Assembly (NCBI RefSeq): GCF_900106035.1
Contig: NZ_FNUC01000004.1
Location: forward strand, 1,612,001 to 1,676,000
Origin: Jiangella alba
GTDB taxonomy: Bacteria; Actinomycetota; Actinomycetes; Jiangellales; Jiangellaceae
Reading direction: 5' to 3'
Length of the DNA: 64,000 nucleotides
Part shown: positions 37,804 through 47,700 of the stretch, one piece after another
How the letters are laid out: each line of letters begins with the position of its first letter
Position numbering within the stretch: the first letter of the stretch is position 1
The notes under the pieces: model-generated
Databases searched by the model: none
What the model was told of the DNA's origin: nothing
The model's input: the letters and a program-made list of their open reading frames with translations, nothing else
Position numbers and translations under genes: made by a program

Positions 37804-38717
37804 GCCCCTCGGTCCTCTCCGTCGACACCGTGTCGCGCTGGTACGGCAACGTCGTCGCCGTCAACGACGTCACCATGACCATCGGGCCCGGCATCACCGG
37901 CCTGCTCGGCCCCAACGGCGCCGGCAAGTCCACGCTGATCGGCATGCTGGCCGGGTTCCTGGCGCCGTCGGCCGGATCCGTGACGCTCGACGGCGCCACC
38001 GTCTGGAAGAACCCCGAGGTCTACCGCACCATCGGGCTGGTGCCCGAGCGCGAGGCCGCGTACGACTTCCTCACCGGCTGGCAGTTCGTGCTGGCCAACG
38101 CCGAACTGCACGGCCTGCCCGACCCCGGCGCCGCCGCGAAGCGCGCGCTGGCCGCCGTCGAGATGGAGTTCGCGCAGGGCCGCAAGGTCGGCGAGTACTC
38201 CAAGGGCATGCGGCAGCGGGTCAAGATGGCCTCGGCGCTGGTGCACGACCCGTCCGTCCTGCTGCTGGACGAGCCGTTCAACGGCATGGACCCCCGGCAG
38301 CGGCTGCACCTCATGGAGCTGCTGCGCCAGATGGGCGCCGACGGCCGCACCGTCCTGTTCAGCTCGCACATCCTCGAAGAGGTCGAGCAGCTGGCGCAGC
38401 ACATCGAGGTCATGGTCGCTGGCCGGCACGCCGCGTCCGGCGACTTCCGCGAGATCCGGCGGCTGATGACCGACCGGCCGCACCAGTACGTCATCCGCTC
38501 CTCCGACGACCGCGGGCTGGCCTCGGCGCTCATCGCCGACGGCTCCACCGCCGGCGTCCAACTCGACGACGGCGTGCTGAGCGTCGAGGCGGTGTCGTTC
38601 CTGCGGTTCACCGAGTTGCTCCCGCGCGTCGCCCGCGACGCCGGCATCAGGCTCTTCGAGGTCTCGCCCACCGACGAGTCGCTCGAGAGCGTCTTCTCCT
38701 ACCTGGTGAAGAGTTAG
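37800..38717 (+). CDS. ABC transporter ATP-binding protein 2
   Basis: 305 residues, ATG 37800 overlapping the permease 1 stop. Walker A is GPNGAGKST, signature YSKGMRQR, Walker B LLLDEPFNGMDP, and the C-terminal domain covers about 220-305. It is similar in plan to ATPase 1, about 40% alike by eye in the core, so the two may have arisen by duplication. Its stop is 11 bases before the next permease gene. Confidence 0.95.
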   Translation: MSPSVLSVDTVSRWYGNVVAVNDVTMTIGPGITGLLGPNGAGKSTLIGMLAGFLAPSAGSVTLDGATVWKNPEVYRTIGLVPEREAAYDFLTGWQFVLANAELHGLPDPGAAAKRALAAVEMEFAQGRKVGEYSKGMRQRVKMASALVHDPSVLLLDEPFNGMDPRQRLHLMELLRQMGADGRTVLFSSHILEEVEQLAQHIEVMVAGRHAASGDFREIRRLMTDRPHQYVIRSSDDRGLASALIADGSTAGVQLDDGVLSVEAVSFLRFTELLPRVARDAGIRLFEVSPTDESLESVFSYLVKS

Positions 38718-38728
38718 GGGTACCAGAC

Positions 38729-39445
38729 ATGAACGGGACCGTTGTCCGGCTGACCTACCGGGCGCTGCTCGGAGGCCGGCGGGCCTGGCTGCTGTTGCTG
38801 ATGTCGGTGCTGCTGCTCGCCATGGCCGTGCTGCTGCGCGTCACCGTGGGCGTCGACCACCAGGTCACCGCCGACTTCCTCGGCGCCGTCTCGGTGGCCG
38901 CGCTGGTGCCGCTGTTCGGGCTGATCGTCGGCACCGGCGTCATCGGCCCCGAGATCGACGACGGCTCCATCGTCTACGTGCTGTCGAAGCCGATCTCGCG
39001 GCCGCGGATCATCCTCAGCAAGTTCGTCGTCGCCGCGTGCGCGACGGTGCTGTTCGCCGCCGTGCCGACGTTCGTCGCCGGCCTGGTGATGTCCGGCACG
39101 GCGGGGCGCATCGCGCTCGGCTTCGGCGCCGCCGCCCTGGTCGCGTCGGTGGCGTACAGCGCGATCTTCCTGCTGCTGTCCGTCGTCACCCGGCACGCCG
39201 TGGTGTACGGGCTGGCGTACGCGCTGATCTGGGAGGGCCTGCTCGGCTCGTTCGTCCCCGGCGCGCGGACGCTGAGCGTGCAGCAGTGGTCGCTCTCGCT
39301 CACCGAGGCCATCGCCACCCGCGACCTCGTCTCCTCCGACGTCCGGCTCGCGGTGGCCGGGGTGCTGCTGGCCGTCGTCATCGTCGGCGCCACCTGGTAC
39401 GCCGGCCAGCGGCTGCGGGTGCTCTCGCTGGCCGGCGAGGAGTGA
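38729..39445 (+). CDS. ABC-2-type permease 2
   Basis: 238 residues, ATG 38729. Six predicted transmembrane segments (about 20-40, 48-68, 95-120, 128-150, 155-178, 210-230). The EIDDGSIVYVLSKPISRPRIILSKF loop is characteristic of ABC-2 family permeases that act as half-transporters. Last gene of the four-gene exporter set; it converges on the PNPOx-like gene. Confidence 0.9.
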   Translation: MNGTVVRLTYRALLGGRRAWLLLLMSVLLLAMAVLLRVTVGVDHQVTADFLGAVSVAALVPLFGLIVGTGVIGPEIDDGSIVYVLSKPISRPRIILSKFVVAACATVLFAAVPTFVAGLVMSGTAGRIALGFGAAALVASVAYSAIFLLLSVVTRHAVVYGLAYALIWEGLLGSFVPGARTLSVQQWSLSLTEAIATRDLVSSDVRLAVAGVLLAVVIVGATWYAGQRLRVLSLAGEE

Positions 39446-39452
39446 GCCGGGC

Positions 39453-39950
39453 TCAGGCGCCCTGGCTCCCGGCCTTCTGCCGGATCAGCTCCTCGACGGG
39501 GGTGGGCAGGGTGGTCTCGAAGTCGATCAGCTTCGCCCACGTCGGCGTCACCACGATGCGCACCATCGCGTCGTAGAGCCCGCGGACCGCGACCTCCCAC
39601 TCGACCCGCTGCTCGGGCGTCATCTCGTAGCTGGTGTTCATCTTCATGTACTCCTCCGGGATGCCCTCGACGAGGTCGAGCTCGGCGCGGCCGCGGAGCA
39701 GCAGGATCTTCGGCGGGTGCACCTCGGTGTCGATGGTCAGCGCCACCGCCGGGTTGGCCCGCAGCGACGCGAGCTTCGGCGCGTTCGTCGGCGTGCACAT
39801 GATGATCTCGGTGCCGTTCCAGGTGAACCCGATCGGCACCGTGCGCGGCGTGCCGTCTGTCGCCACGTAGGCCAGCCGGGTGATGTCGCGGGCCAGCAGT
39901 TCCTGGCTGTACGGACGGTTCAGGATCTCGGCGATCTCGTTCGGCTGCAT
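39453..39950 (-). CDS. pyridoxamine 5'-phosphate oxidase-like (PNPOx/FDOR) flavin protein
   Basis: 165 residues from ATG 39950, with AGGAGAGG upstream. The split-barrel fold shows in LAYVATDGTPRTVPIGFTWNGTEIIMCTPTNAPKLASLRANPAVALTID. Such proteins bind FMN or F420 and reduce or oxidise small molecules. The acidic C-terminal helix (GIPEEYMKMNTSYEM) is unusual and might cover the active site. A longer frame to 40496 would cross the divergent DUF4262 gene, so it was rejected. Confidence 0.88.
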   Translation of the reverse strand: MQPNEIAEILNRPYSQELLARDITRLAYVATDGTPRTVPIGFTWNGTEIIMCTPTNAPKLASLRANPAVALTIDTEVHPPKILLLRGRAELDLVEGIPEEYMKMNTSYEMTPEQRVEWEVAVRGLYDAMVRIVVTPTWAKLIDFETTLPTPVEELIRQKAGSQGA

Positions 39951-40136
39951 GATGTGTCCTCTCCTGACGCGGCCCCTCGTGGCCGTTCGTACCCCGGGGA
40001 CGGGGCCGGTGCCGCGTTCTCGACATGCCACGGCGACCGACTTTCCCGTCCCACCGTTGCGGGCGACGTTGTCGGTGGCCGCTGTTAGTGTTCGAACTCC
40101 TGTTCTTGTGAATCTTTCTCCCCGGAGGTCGACATC

Positions 40137-40616
40137 ATGGCGTTGGACGCGTGCACGCCGCTTCAGCTGCAGCAGTGGCAGGACCAGGAGGACGCGTGGC
40201 TGCGCGACACCGTCCGCCGGCACGGCTGGGCGGTCCAGTACGCGGCCGGCGCGCCGCCGTTCGCCTACACCGTCGGGTTGTACGGGTTCGGCCATCCCGA
40301 GTTGCTGGTGTACGGGCTCGACCTGCAGGCCAGCGCCTGGGTGCTGAACCACTTCGGCGACCGCGTCCGCGAGGGTGAACGGTTCGGCCCCGGCCGGCCG
40401 ATGCGCCTCACCGGCTGGTCGCACCGCCTGCAGCTCTTCCCCTTCCACGACGGTGAGGAGCCGCCGGTGCTGGGGTCGGCGCAGCGCTACTACCACCGCG
40501 GCCCGGCCGACCCGGTGCCTGCCCTCCAGCTCATCTGGGACGACTCCGCCGGACGCTTCCCCTGGGACGACGGCTACGACCTGCCCGGCGGGCTGCAGCC
40601 GGCGCCTCGTCCCTAG
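40137..40616 (+). CDS. DUF4262 family protein
   Basis: 159 residues, ATG 40137, with CCCGGAGGTCGACATC upstream. The pattern GWAVQYAAGAPPFAYTVGLYGFGHPELLVYGL is the DUF4262 signature (a Trp/His-rich domain of unknown function). The C-terminal half includes AQRYYHRGPADPVPALQLIWDD, also typical. It may be stress-related, as many actinobacteria carry several copies. It is divergent from the PNPOx-like gene, with the shared promoter between 39951 and 40136. Confidence 0.88.
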   Translation: MALDACTPLQLQQWQDQEDAWLRDTVRRHGWAVQYAAGAPPFAYTVGLYGFGHPELLVYGLDLQASAWVLNHFGDRVREGERFGPGRPMRLTGWSHRLQLFPFHDGEEPPVLGSAQRYYHRGPADPVPALQLIWDDSAGRFPWDDGYDLPGGLQPAPRP

Positions 40617-41393
40617 CCAGGGTCATCGGCCCGCTGGCCGTCCGGGGGTGGCGGTCGCGTGGTGATCGGGCGCGCGGCCCATCGGCTGTTGTGGTCGCAC
40701 GTGGCGATCGGCCGGGCTGGTCGGCTGCGGCGACTGGCTGTGGTGGCCGCCGCGGTCGTCGGCCGGGCGGGATCCCTCGAGGTCCATCGGCCGTGGTCGT
40801 CGGCCTGGTTGGTCGCCCGTTGACTGGCCGTGGTGGCCGCCGCGGTCGTCGGCCGGGCGGGGTCCCTCGAGGTCCATCGGCCGTGGTCATCGGCCCGGCT
40901 GGTCGCCTGTGGTCAGCGGCGGTGGTGGTCGCCCGTGGTGATCGGCCGGGACGGTCGCTCAGGATGATCGGCCGTCGTGGGCGGCCGTGGTCATCGGCCG
41001 CCGGCGCCATTGCCGGCGGCCGATGGTCGTCGGATCCTAGCGGGTGGGCCGGCCGGTGGGGACTCCCGTGCCCGTCCTCGCTCCCGGTGCGCTGGCTCGG
41101 TCCGGTCGCTCGGGTGCGCCGGCCGGGTGCGTGCTGGTCCGGGTGTGTGCCGACTTGGGCACGCCAGTCCGGGGTATGTGCCGACTTGGGCGCGCCAGTC
41201 CGGGGTGTGTGTCGACTTGGGCACGCTGGTCCGGGTGTGCCGGTTCGGGTACGCGCGGACCCAGGTGCGTGCCGGCCCTGGGTGCGCTGGCTGGCTGGGC
41301 GCTGGCCTGGGTGCGCCGCTCGGGTGCGCCGGCCGGCGTCAGCCGCCGTTCGCGCCGGGTGCATGGCCCGCCCGGCTGGGAGGGAGTCCCACC
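40617..41393. repeat. repeat-rich stretch without a credible gene
   Basis: About 780 bases with no convincing CDS (any frames lack a codon bias and a ribosome binding site). They contain two near-identical 90-bp units (about 40732-40821 and 40822-40911; the shared core TGGCCGCCGCGGTCGTCGGC begins at 40744 and 40834). A 31-bp motif recurs three times at about 41149-41230 (GACTTGGGC repeated every 31 bases), and many short copies of CGGCCGTGGTC/ATCGGCC occur. It looks like expanded low-complexity sequence between the DUF4262 gene and a membrane protein gene. Confidence 0.75.
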
Positions 41394-41405
41394 CTACGGG
41401 CGGGC
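41366..41405 (-). terminator. hairpin at end of the 176-residue membrane protein gene
   Basis: GCCCGCCCG (41366-41374) pairs with CGGGCGGGC (41397-41405), straddling the stop codon of the minus-strand gene. The loop is long (22 bases), so it is a weak candidate. Confidence 0.35.
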
Positions 41406-41924
41406 ACTGACACTCGACGTCGATTTGCCGGTGTCGGTGTTGCTGTCGTCGGTGCGGCGACGGCGCCAGCGGCTCAGCCGGCTGGGTCGGCCGTCCTCGC
41501 CGGCCGGAGCGTCGGGGGTGCCGTCCCGGCCCACGCCACTCGTGTCGGCAGCGCCCGCGGGCATCGTCGTCGCCGGGCGGTCGGCGACCACAGAGCGGTC
41601 AGCGACAGCAGAGCGGCCGCCCACAGCAGAACGGTCGGCGGCGGCAGCGCGGTCCTCGGCCAGATCCTGGTGCGCCACCTTCTGGCGCAGGTAGCGGATC
41701 TCCGTCCGCCGCGCCCGGGCGGCACGCAGCCCGGCGGTGAGCACGACCAGGCCGGCGAGCACCACGAGCATCGTCACGGCGCCGGCGACGAACACGCCCC
41801 AGACGGGGACGTCGGTGTTCAGGCCGAACGAGTCAAGCAGCACGTCACCGGTGCCGTCGGCCGCGACGACGTACACGGCGGCGCCGGCGACCGCGAACAA
41901 GAGCAGTGCGAGCACGATCAACAT
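41394..41924 (-). CDS. two-helix membrane protein with repetitive tail
   Basis: 176 residues from ATG 41924 with GGAGG about nine bases upstream. Two transmembrane helices (about 3-25 and 40-66) are followed by a charged cytosolic stretch (TEIRYLRQKVAHQDLAEDRAA) that may form a short coiled coil. The C-terminal half contains imperfect repeats of DRSAV/ADRS-type motifs (about 85-110) and a basic/Ser-rich end. Topology resembles LapA-domain proteins. Function is unknown. The tail repeats are matched by short DNA repeats like those just downstream, so it may have expanded recently. Confidence 0.68.
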   Translation of the reverse strand: MLIVLALLLFAVAGAAVYVVAADGTGDVLLDSFGLNTDVPVWGVFVAGAVTMLVVLAGLVVLTAGLRAARARRTEIRYLRQKVAHQDLAEDRAAAADRSAVGGRSAVADRSVVADRPATTMPAGAADTSGVGRDGTPDAPAGEDGRPSRLSRWRRRRTDDSNTDTGKSTSSVSARP

Positions 41925-41990
41925 GGCTCCCGACCTCCTCCGGAGTCTGTCCCCACAGGTACCCGTCCGGACGCCGGCCAAACCGCGTGG

Positions 41991-42665
41991 TCAGGACCGC
42001 AGCAGCTCCGCCGGTCCGGAGACGACCCGCTCCGCGCCGCCGTCGAGGAGGAGGGCGGGCGGGGCGCCGGTGGCGACACCGATGACGAGACCGACGCCGG
42101 CGGCGAGGGCCGAGCGCAGGCCGGGAACGGTGTCCTCCAACGCGACGGCGTCGACGGGGTCGACGCCGAGGGCGGCGGCGCCGGCGAGGTAGGGCGCGGG
42201 GTCGGGCTTGCCCGCGGACGTCGTCTCGGCGGTGACGAACGCGGCGAAGAGGTCGCGGACGCCGAGGATGTCGCCGACGGCGCGCTCCGCCCACTCCAGC
42301 CCGGCCGACGTCACCAGCGCGACGGCGACGCCGGCCGCGTGCAGCCGGCGGATCAGCTCGGCCGCGCCCGGCACCGGCCGCGGCGGGTGCGCCTGGAGGT
42401 CCACCCGCGCCACGACATCGGCGACCAACGCGGCGGCGTCCTCGCCCGACCACGGTCCGGCGAGCTGCGCGAACACCTCGGCGCCGCGGCGGCCGGCGAA
42501 CGCGCGCAGCACGTCCGGCCCGACGTCCCAGCCGCGGGCGGCGAAGTACGACCGGTAGGCGGCCTGGTTGGCCGGCTCGCTGTCGACCAGGGTGCCGTCG
42601 AGGTCCAGCAGCGCGGCCCGCCGGCCGGTGAGCGCCGCGTCGAGCCCGGCGCTCACCGCGCCCAC
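41991..42665 (-). CDS. HAD-family phosphatase (phosphoglucomutase-like)
   Basis: 224 residues, GTG 42665. The haloacid dehalogenase motifs are motif I LLDLDGTLVDSEP (nucleophile in DLDGT), motif II in VALVTSAG, motif III Lys in TSAGKPDPAPYL and motif IV in VALEDTVPG. The helical cap sits after motif I, as in beta-phosphoglucomutase and sugar-phosphate phosphatases. It overlaps the EIIA gene by 13 bases at the end of a PTS operon, so it probably dephosphorylates a sugar or amino-sugar phosphate made by that PTS. Confidence 0.9.
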   Translation of the reverse strand: MGAVSAGLDAALTGRRAALLDLDGTLVDSEPANQAAYRSYFAARGWDVGPDVLRAFAGRRGAEVFAQLAGPWSGEDAAALVADVVARVDLQAHPPRPVPGAAELIRRLHAAGVAVALVTSAGLEWAERAVGDILGVRDLFAAFVTAETTSAGKPDPAPYLAGAAALGVDPVDAVALEDTVPGLRSALAAGVGLVIGVATGAPPALLLDGGAERVVSGPAELLRS

Positions 42666-43114
42666 GTGAACAGGACGTCGCCCGCCTCGGCCGGGCCCGC
42701 GGCCCGCAGCTCGCCGAGCTGGCCGGGGGTCGCCTCGAGCGCGATGACCGGCACCACCGGCGACCGGCCGCTCGCCTCGACGGCGGCCGGGTCCCAGGTG
42801 ACGACGGCGGCGCCGGCGGCCACGACGTCGCCCTCGGCGACGTGCAGTTGGAAGCCCTCGCCGCCCAGCTGGACGGTGTCGATGCCGAGGTGGGTGAGCA
42901 CGCCCGCGCCGTCGTCGGTCTGGACGACGAACGCGTGCGGGTGCAGCTTGACCAGCCGCCCCGGCACCGGCGCGACCGCCGTCACGGGGCCGGACCGGTC
43001 GGGGTCGACCGCCAGCCCGGGGCCGACCAGTGCCTGGGCGAAGACCGGGTCCGGCACCTCGGCCAGCTCGATCACCCGCCCGGGCACCGGCGAAAGCACG
43101 TCGAGCTGCGTCAC
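42653..43114 (-). CDS. PTS EIIA component, glucose/GlcNAc type (Crr-like)
   Basis: 153 residues, GTG 43114. The IIA-Glc beta-sandwich shows SPVPGRVIELAEVPDPVFA at the start, VAPVPGRLVKLHPHAFVVQTDDGAGVLTHLGIDTVQL in the middle. The phospho-acceptor histidine is the one in VLTHLG, with the second active-site His in HPHAFVV. It takes phosphate from HPr and passes it to EIIB. It is a separate protein, coupled by GTGA to the EIIB gene and overlapping the HAD gene. Confidence 0.93.
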   Translation of the reverse strand: MTQLDVLSPVPGRVIELAEVPDPVFAQALVGPGLAVDPDRSGPVTAVAPVPGRLVKLHPHAFVVQTDDGAGVLTHLGIDTVQLGGEGFQLHVAEGDVVAAGAAVVTWDPAAVEASGRSPVVPVIALEATPGQLGELRAAGPAEAGDVLFTWAR

Positions 43115-43341
43115 ATCAGATCCTCGATGTCGGTGGCGATGGTGTCCGCCTCCGGCCCGACGACCACCTGGACGACCTGGCCGGCCGAGATGACGCCGAA
43201 CGCGCCGGCCGCCTTGAGCGCCTTCTCGTCCACCAGCGCGGCGTCGTGCACCTCGGTGCGCAGCCGCGTGGCGCAGGGCTCGATCTCGACGATGTTGCCG
43301 GCGCCGCCCAGCGCCTTGAGGATCTGCTCGGCCTTGTCCAT
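43111..43341 (-). CDS. PTS EIIB component, glucose/GlcNAc family
   Basis: 76 residues from ATG 43341. The phospho-cysteine motif is EIEPCATRLRTEV (Cys about 23), followed by the rest of a IIB-Glc domain (AFGVISAGQVVQVVVGP). It is a stand-alone IIB, as in Streptomyces NagF-type proteins for GlcNAc uptake, where IIB and IIC are separate. The EIIC gene lies about 3 kb away on the other strand. Confidence 0.94.
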   Translation of the reverse strand: MDKAEQILKALGGAGNIVEIEPCATRLRTEVHDAALVDEKALKAAGAFGVISAGQVVQVVVGPEADTIATDIEDLM

Positions 43342-43376
43342 GTGTCCCCTCCGATTGACGAGTGTGCGCGGCCGGC

Positions 43377-44432
43377 TCAGCTGCCGGCCGGGTCGGTCTG
43401 GGTGACCTTCGAGAGCCCCCGGGGCGCGTCCGGGTCGAGCCCGAGCCTGCGCGCCAGCGCCTCGACGGTCAACTGGGCCGGCACGACGAGCGCCAGCGGC
43501 GCCACCAGCTCGCGCAGCGCCGGACCCGGAACGGAGACGTCGACGGCGCCGGCGAACCCGGTGTCGCCGCCGATGCCGATGGTGGCGGCGGCGCCGCGGC
43601 GGCGCAGGTCGTGCGCCAGCTCCGTCATACCGGCCACCATCGGCCCGTCGGCCGCCGACACCAGCAGCGCGACGTGCTCGGCGTCGACGACGGCGATCGG
43701 GCCGTGCCGCAGGTCGGCGTAGGACAGCCCGCGCACCGGCCGCAGGCAGGTCTCCTCCAGCTTCAGCGCCGCCTCGAGCGCCGTGCCGAACGTGATGCCG
43801 CGGCCGCTGACCAGCGTCTCGGGCGTGGACGCGAGCCGCTCGGCCGCCTCGTCGACGCCCTCGCGCCGCTCGATCAGCCGCTGCACCTCCTCGGGCACGC
43901 GGTCGAGGTCGGGGTCGAGCGTGCCCGGCTTCGCGGCGAGCGCGTCGGCCAGCACGACCATCGCGGCCAGCTGGGTGAGGTACGACTTCGTCGCGGGCAC
44001 GGCCTTCTCGGCGCCGGCGCGGGTCACCAGCGCGAGGTCGGCGGCCCCGGCCAGTGCGCTGCCGCCATCGTTGGTGACGGCGATGGTGCGGGCGCCGTGC
44101 GCGGCGGCCCACGCCTGGGTCTCGACGATCTCCTCGGTCTCACCGGACTGCGACACCGACACGACCAGCGCCTCGGACAGGTCGAGGTCGGAGTGGTAGT
44201 GCGTGGCGACACTCGGCGCGGCCAGCCCGCCCGGGACGCCGGCGTGCACCTCGAGCAGGTACCGGCCGTAGATCGCGGCGTTGTCCGACGACCCGCGGGC
44301 GACGAACAGCACCACGCGGCGGTCCGCGGCCAGCGCCTTCAGCTCCGCACGCAGCGGCAGCAGCGACTCGAAGGTACGGGCCAGCGCCTCCGGCTGCTCG
44401 GCGATCTCACGGGCCATGATCGTGTGGGTCAC
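43377..44432 (-). CDS. SIS-domain glucosamine-6-phosphate deaminase/sugar isomerase (AgaS/NagB-II type)
   Basis: 351 residues, GTG 44432. Two SIS domains (about 30-170 and 195-345). Markers are ARGSSDNAAIYGRYLLE, VSVSQSGETEEIVET (Ser/Thr sugar-phosphate site), VPATKSYLTQLAAMV and GLSYADLRHGPIAVVD. This is the AgaS/NagB-II pattern, resembling the isomerase half of GlmS but without the glutaminase. It probably converts GlcN-6-P to Fru-6-P plus ammonia. It lies 35 bases before the EIIB start, in the same direction, so it is first of the operon deaminase-EIIB-EIIA-HAD. Confidence 0.87.
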   Translation of the reverse strand: MTHTIMAREIAEQPEALARTFESLLPLRAELKALAADRRVVLFVARGSSDNAAIYGRYLLEVHAGVPGGLAAPSVATHYHSDLDLSEALVVSVSQSGETEEIVETQAWAAAHGARTIAVTNDGGSALAGAADLALVTRAGAEKAVPATKSYLTQLAAMVVLADALAAKPGTLDPDLDRVPEEVQRLIERREGVDEAAERLASTPETLVSGRGITFGTALEAALKLEETCLRPVRGLSYADLRHGPIAVVDAEHVALLVSAADGPMVAGMTELAHDLRRRGAAATIGIGGDTGFAGAVDVSVPGPALRELVAPLALVVPAQLTVEALARRLGLDPDAPRGLSKVTQTDPAGS

Positions 44433-44475
44433 GAGGCGGTCTCTCCTGTCGGTGGGTCGATGACGTGGGACGGGT

Positions 44476-45288
44476 TCAGGTGGTGGCGCCGGGAGCGGCG
44501 GCGTCGGGCTCCTCGGTGCGTTTGCGCGGCACCACCGCCGGGTGCGGCCGGGCGACCGGCACCCACAGGGTGTAGCGGTCGGACCGGAACGCGGACCGGC
44601 TGTACTCGATGGCGGAGTCGCCGGTGAACGCGCGCCGCGAGATGCGCAGCACCGGCTTGCCAGGCTTGATCATCAGCAGCTTGGCCTCCTCGTGGTCGGC
44701 CTCGCCGGCGTCGATGGTGTCCTCGCCCCAGTCGGGGATCAGCCCGCGGGAGTCCAGTTCGACGTACACGCTGTCAGGGGTGCCGTCCTCGAGGAAGCCG
44801 GGCAGCCGGTCGGCGGGCAGCCAGGTGTGCTCGACGGCCATCGGCTCGTCGTCGGCGTAGCGCAGCCGGTGCAGGTGGACCAGCTGCTCGCCGGGCGCGA
44901 CCTTGAGCGCCTCGGCGATGTCGGGCTCGGCCCGCACCAGCTCGGACGCGAGCACCTTGACGCCGGCGGTCATGCCGCGGCGGGTCATCTCCTCGGTGAA
45001 CGACGCCAGCCGGACCTGCAGGTCGACCTTGGGTGGCGCGACGAACGTGCCGCGGCCCTGGACGCGTTCCAGCACGCCCTCGACGACCAGCGCGTCGACG
45101 GCCTGGCGCACCGTCATGCGGGACACGGCGAAGCGCTCGCACAGCATGCGCTCCGACGGGACGGGGTCGCCCGGACGCAGCTCACTGATGACGAGACTCC
45201 GCAGGTAGTCGCGCACCTGCAGGTACTTGAGCGTCGATCGGCGCAAGGACAGCACAGGACTCGCATCGGGTCGGGGCCGTCCGGGCAT
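44476..45288 (-). CDS. GntR/HutC-family regulator with UTRA domain (DasR-like) 1
   Basis: 270 residues from ATG 45288 (a GTG at 45312 is an alternative). The winged helix-turn-helix (about 20-90) includes YLQVRDYLRSLVISELRPGDPVPSERMLCERFAVSRMTVRQAVDALVVEGVLERVQGRGTFVA, then the UTRA effector domain (about 110-250). UTRA regulators such as DasR and NagR sense GlcN-6-P or GlcNAc-6-P. It lies directly upstream of the deaminase gene and divergent from a second GntR gene, so one of them probably represses this locus through the site at 45356-45379. Confidence 0.92.
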   Translation of the reverse strand: MPGRPRPDASPVLSLRRSTLKYLQVRDYLRSLVISELRPGDPVPSERMLCERFAVSRMTVRQAVDALVVEGVLERVQGRGTFVAPPKVDLQVRLASFTEEMTRRGMTAGVKVLASELVRAEPDIAEALKVAPGEQLVHLHRLRYADDEPMAVEHTWLPADRLPGFLEDGTPDSVYVELDSRGLIPDWGEDTIDAGEADHEEAKLLMIKPGKPVLRISRRAFTGDSAIEYSRSAFRSDRYTLWVPVARPHPAVVPRKRTEEPDAAAPGATT

Positions 45289-45319
45289 CCGGCCAGCCGG
45301 TCGATTCGGCACACACCCC

Positions 45320-45350
45320 TTGACAAGTTCGAGGTGCAGCCACATTGTAT
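45320..45350 (+). promoter_or_regulatory. promoter-like hexamers for GntR 2
   Basis: TTGACA (45320-45325) is followed after 19 bases by TTGTAT (45345-45350). The spacing is one to two longer than ideal and the site lies directly before the DasR-like palindrome, where a repressor could block it. Confidence 0.42.
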
Positions 45351-45355
45351 GGGCC

Positions 45356-45379
45356 ACTGGTCAAGTCATCTAGACCAGT
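45356..45379. promoter_or_regulatory. DasR-like operator between divergent GntR genes
   Basis: ACTGGTC (45356-45362) and GACCAGT (45373-45379) are perfect 7-bp arms around ten bases. The right half, read as 45364-45379, matches 13 of 16 positions of the DasR responsive element (ACTGGTCTAGACCAGT), including TCTAGACCAGT. The left part can be read as a second, poorer element overlapping it. Confidence 0.75.
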
Positions 45380-45417
45380 TCCTACCACTGACCGAGATGT
45401 CGGGAAAGAGGGTCTCC

Positions 45418-46176
45418 GTGAACGTGGTCGACGGACCGGTGCCCAAACACCGGCAACTGAGGGAGATCCTGCTCGCGATGATCGAGGGCGAGCTGGTGCC
45501 CGACGCGCCGGTGCCGTCCGAACGCGAGCTGGTGGCCCGCTTCAAGGTCAGCCGTGCCACAGTACGCGAGGCGGTCGGGCGCCTCGTTGCCGAGGGCCGC
45601 CTCTATCGCGTCCGCGGCAAGGGCACGTTCGTCGCGGCGGCCAGCATCGAGTCGCAGATGCACCTGTCCTCGTTCACCGAGGACATGCGCCGCCGCGGCC
45701 ACAAGCCGTCGACGGTGGTGCTGGGCGCCGACGAGACCGCGGCGCCGCCGCCGGCCCGCGCCGCGCTCGGCCTGGACGTCACCGACCGCGCCTACCGGAT
45801 CGAGCGGCTGCGCTCGGCCGACGGCGCACCGATGGCGCACGAGGTGTCCTGGCTGCCGGCCGCGCCGCTGCCAGGGCTGCTCGAGCGCGACCTCACCAGT
45901 TCCGTCTACTCGATCCTGGCCCACGACTACGGCCGCGTCCTCGACTCCGCCGCCCAGACGGTGTGGGCGGAGGGCGCCGACCCGCTGCGGGCCCGGCTGC
46001 TGCGCGTGCCGCCGGCCGCGCCGCTGCTGGTGTTCCGCAAGACGTCCTACGCCGCCGGACGGCCGATGGAGCACGTCACCTCGTGGTACCGCGCCGACCG
46101 GTACCAGGTGCACATGACGCTGGAACGCACCCCCACCACGGGCTCGGCAGGCGCCGGGCCTGGACACCACCTGTAG
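45418..46176 (+). CDS. GntR/HutC-family regulator with UTRA domain (DasR-like) 2
   Basis: 252 residues from GTG 45418, which has GAGGG five to six bases upstream; ATG 45397 is an alternative that adds seven residues. The HTH (about 8-78) reads HRQLREILLAMIEGELVPDAPVPSERELVARFKVSRATVREAVGRLVAEGRLYRVRGKGTFVA and the UTRA domain follows (about 95-240). It is similar in plan to the divergent GntR 1, though not close in sequence. It lies before the PTS EIIC gene on the same strand, so it likely controls EIIC. Confidence 0.92.
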   Translation: MNVVDGPVPKHRQLREILLAMIEGELVPDAPVPSERELVARFKVSRATVREAVGRLVAEGRLYRVRGKGTFVAAASIESQMHLSSFTEDMRRRGHKPSTVVLGADETAAPPPARAALGLDVTDRAYRIERLRSADGAPMAHEVSWLPAAPLPGLLERDLTSSVYSILAHDYGRVLDSAAQTVWAEGADPLRARLLRVPPAAPLLVFRKTSYAAGRPMEHVTSWYRADRYQVHMTLERTPTTGSAGAGPGHHL

Positions 46177-46188
46177 AGGAGAACGCAC

Positions 46189-46229
46189 GTGAACCCTCAC
46201 ATCCGCATGACGGCGAGAGGAGCGACGGG

Positions 46230-46233
<4 letters not shown>
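46189..46233 (+). CDS. possible 14-residue leader peptide before PTS EIIC
   Basis: GTG 46189 has a good ribosome binding site (AGAGGAGAAC) and encodes MNPHIRMTARGATG. Its stop codon TGA overlaps the EIIC start (ATGA at 46230-46233), the layout of a translationally coupled leader. No attenuator hairpin was found, and a chance frame is possible. Confidence 0.4.
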
Positions 46234-47687
<1,454 letters not shown>

Positions 47688-47700
47688 CCAGCACCACGGT

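Noticed and set aside
40691-41410. Gly/Arg/Val-rich plus-strand reading frames after the DUF4262 gene
   Set aside because: They follow DNA repeats, lack start signals and protein-like composition, and change frame between repeat units (90 bp and 31 bp).
43111-44112. Minus-strand frame of 333 codons ending with the EIIB sequence
   Set aside because: Only the last 76 codons (from ATG 43341) encode a recognisable EIIB domain; the upstream part is Arg/Gly-rich shadow of the deaminase gene.
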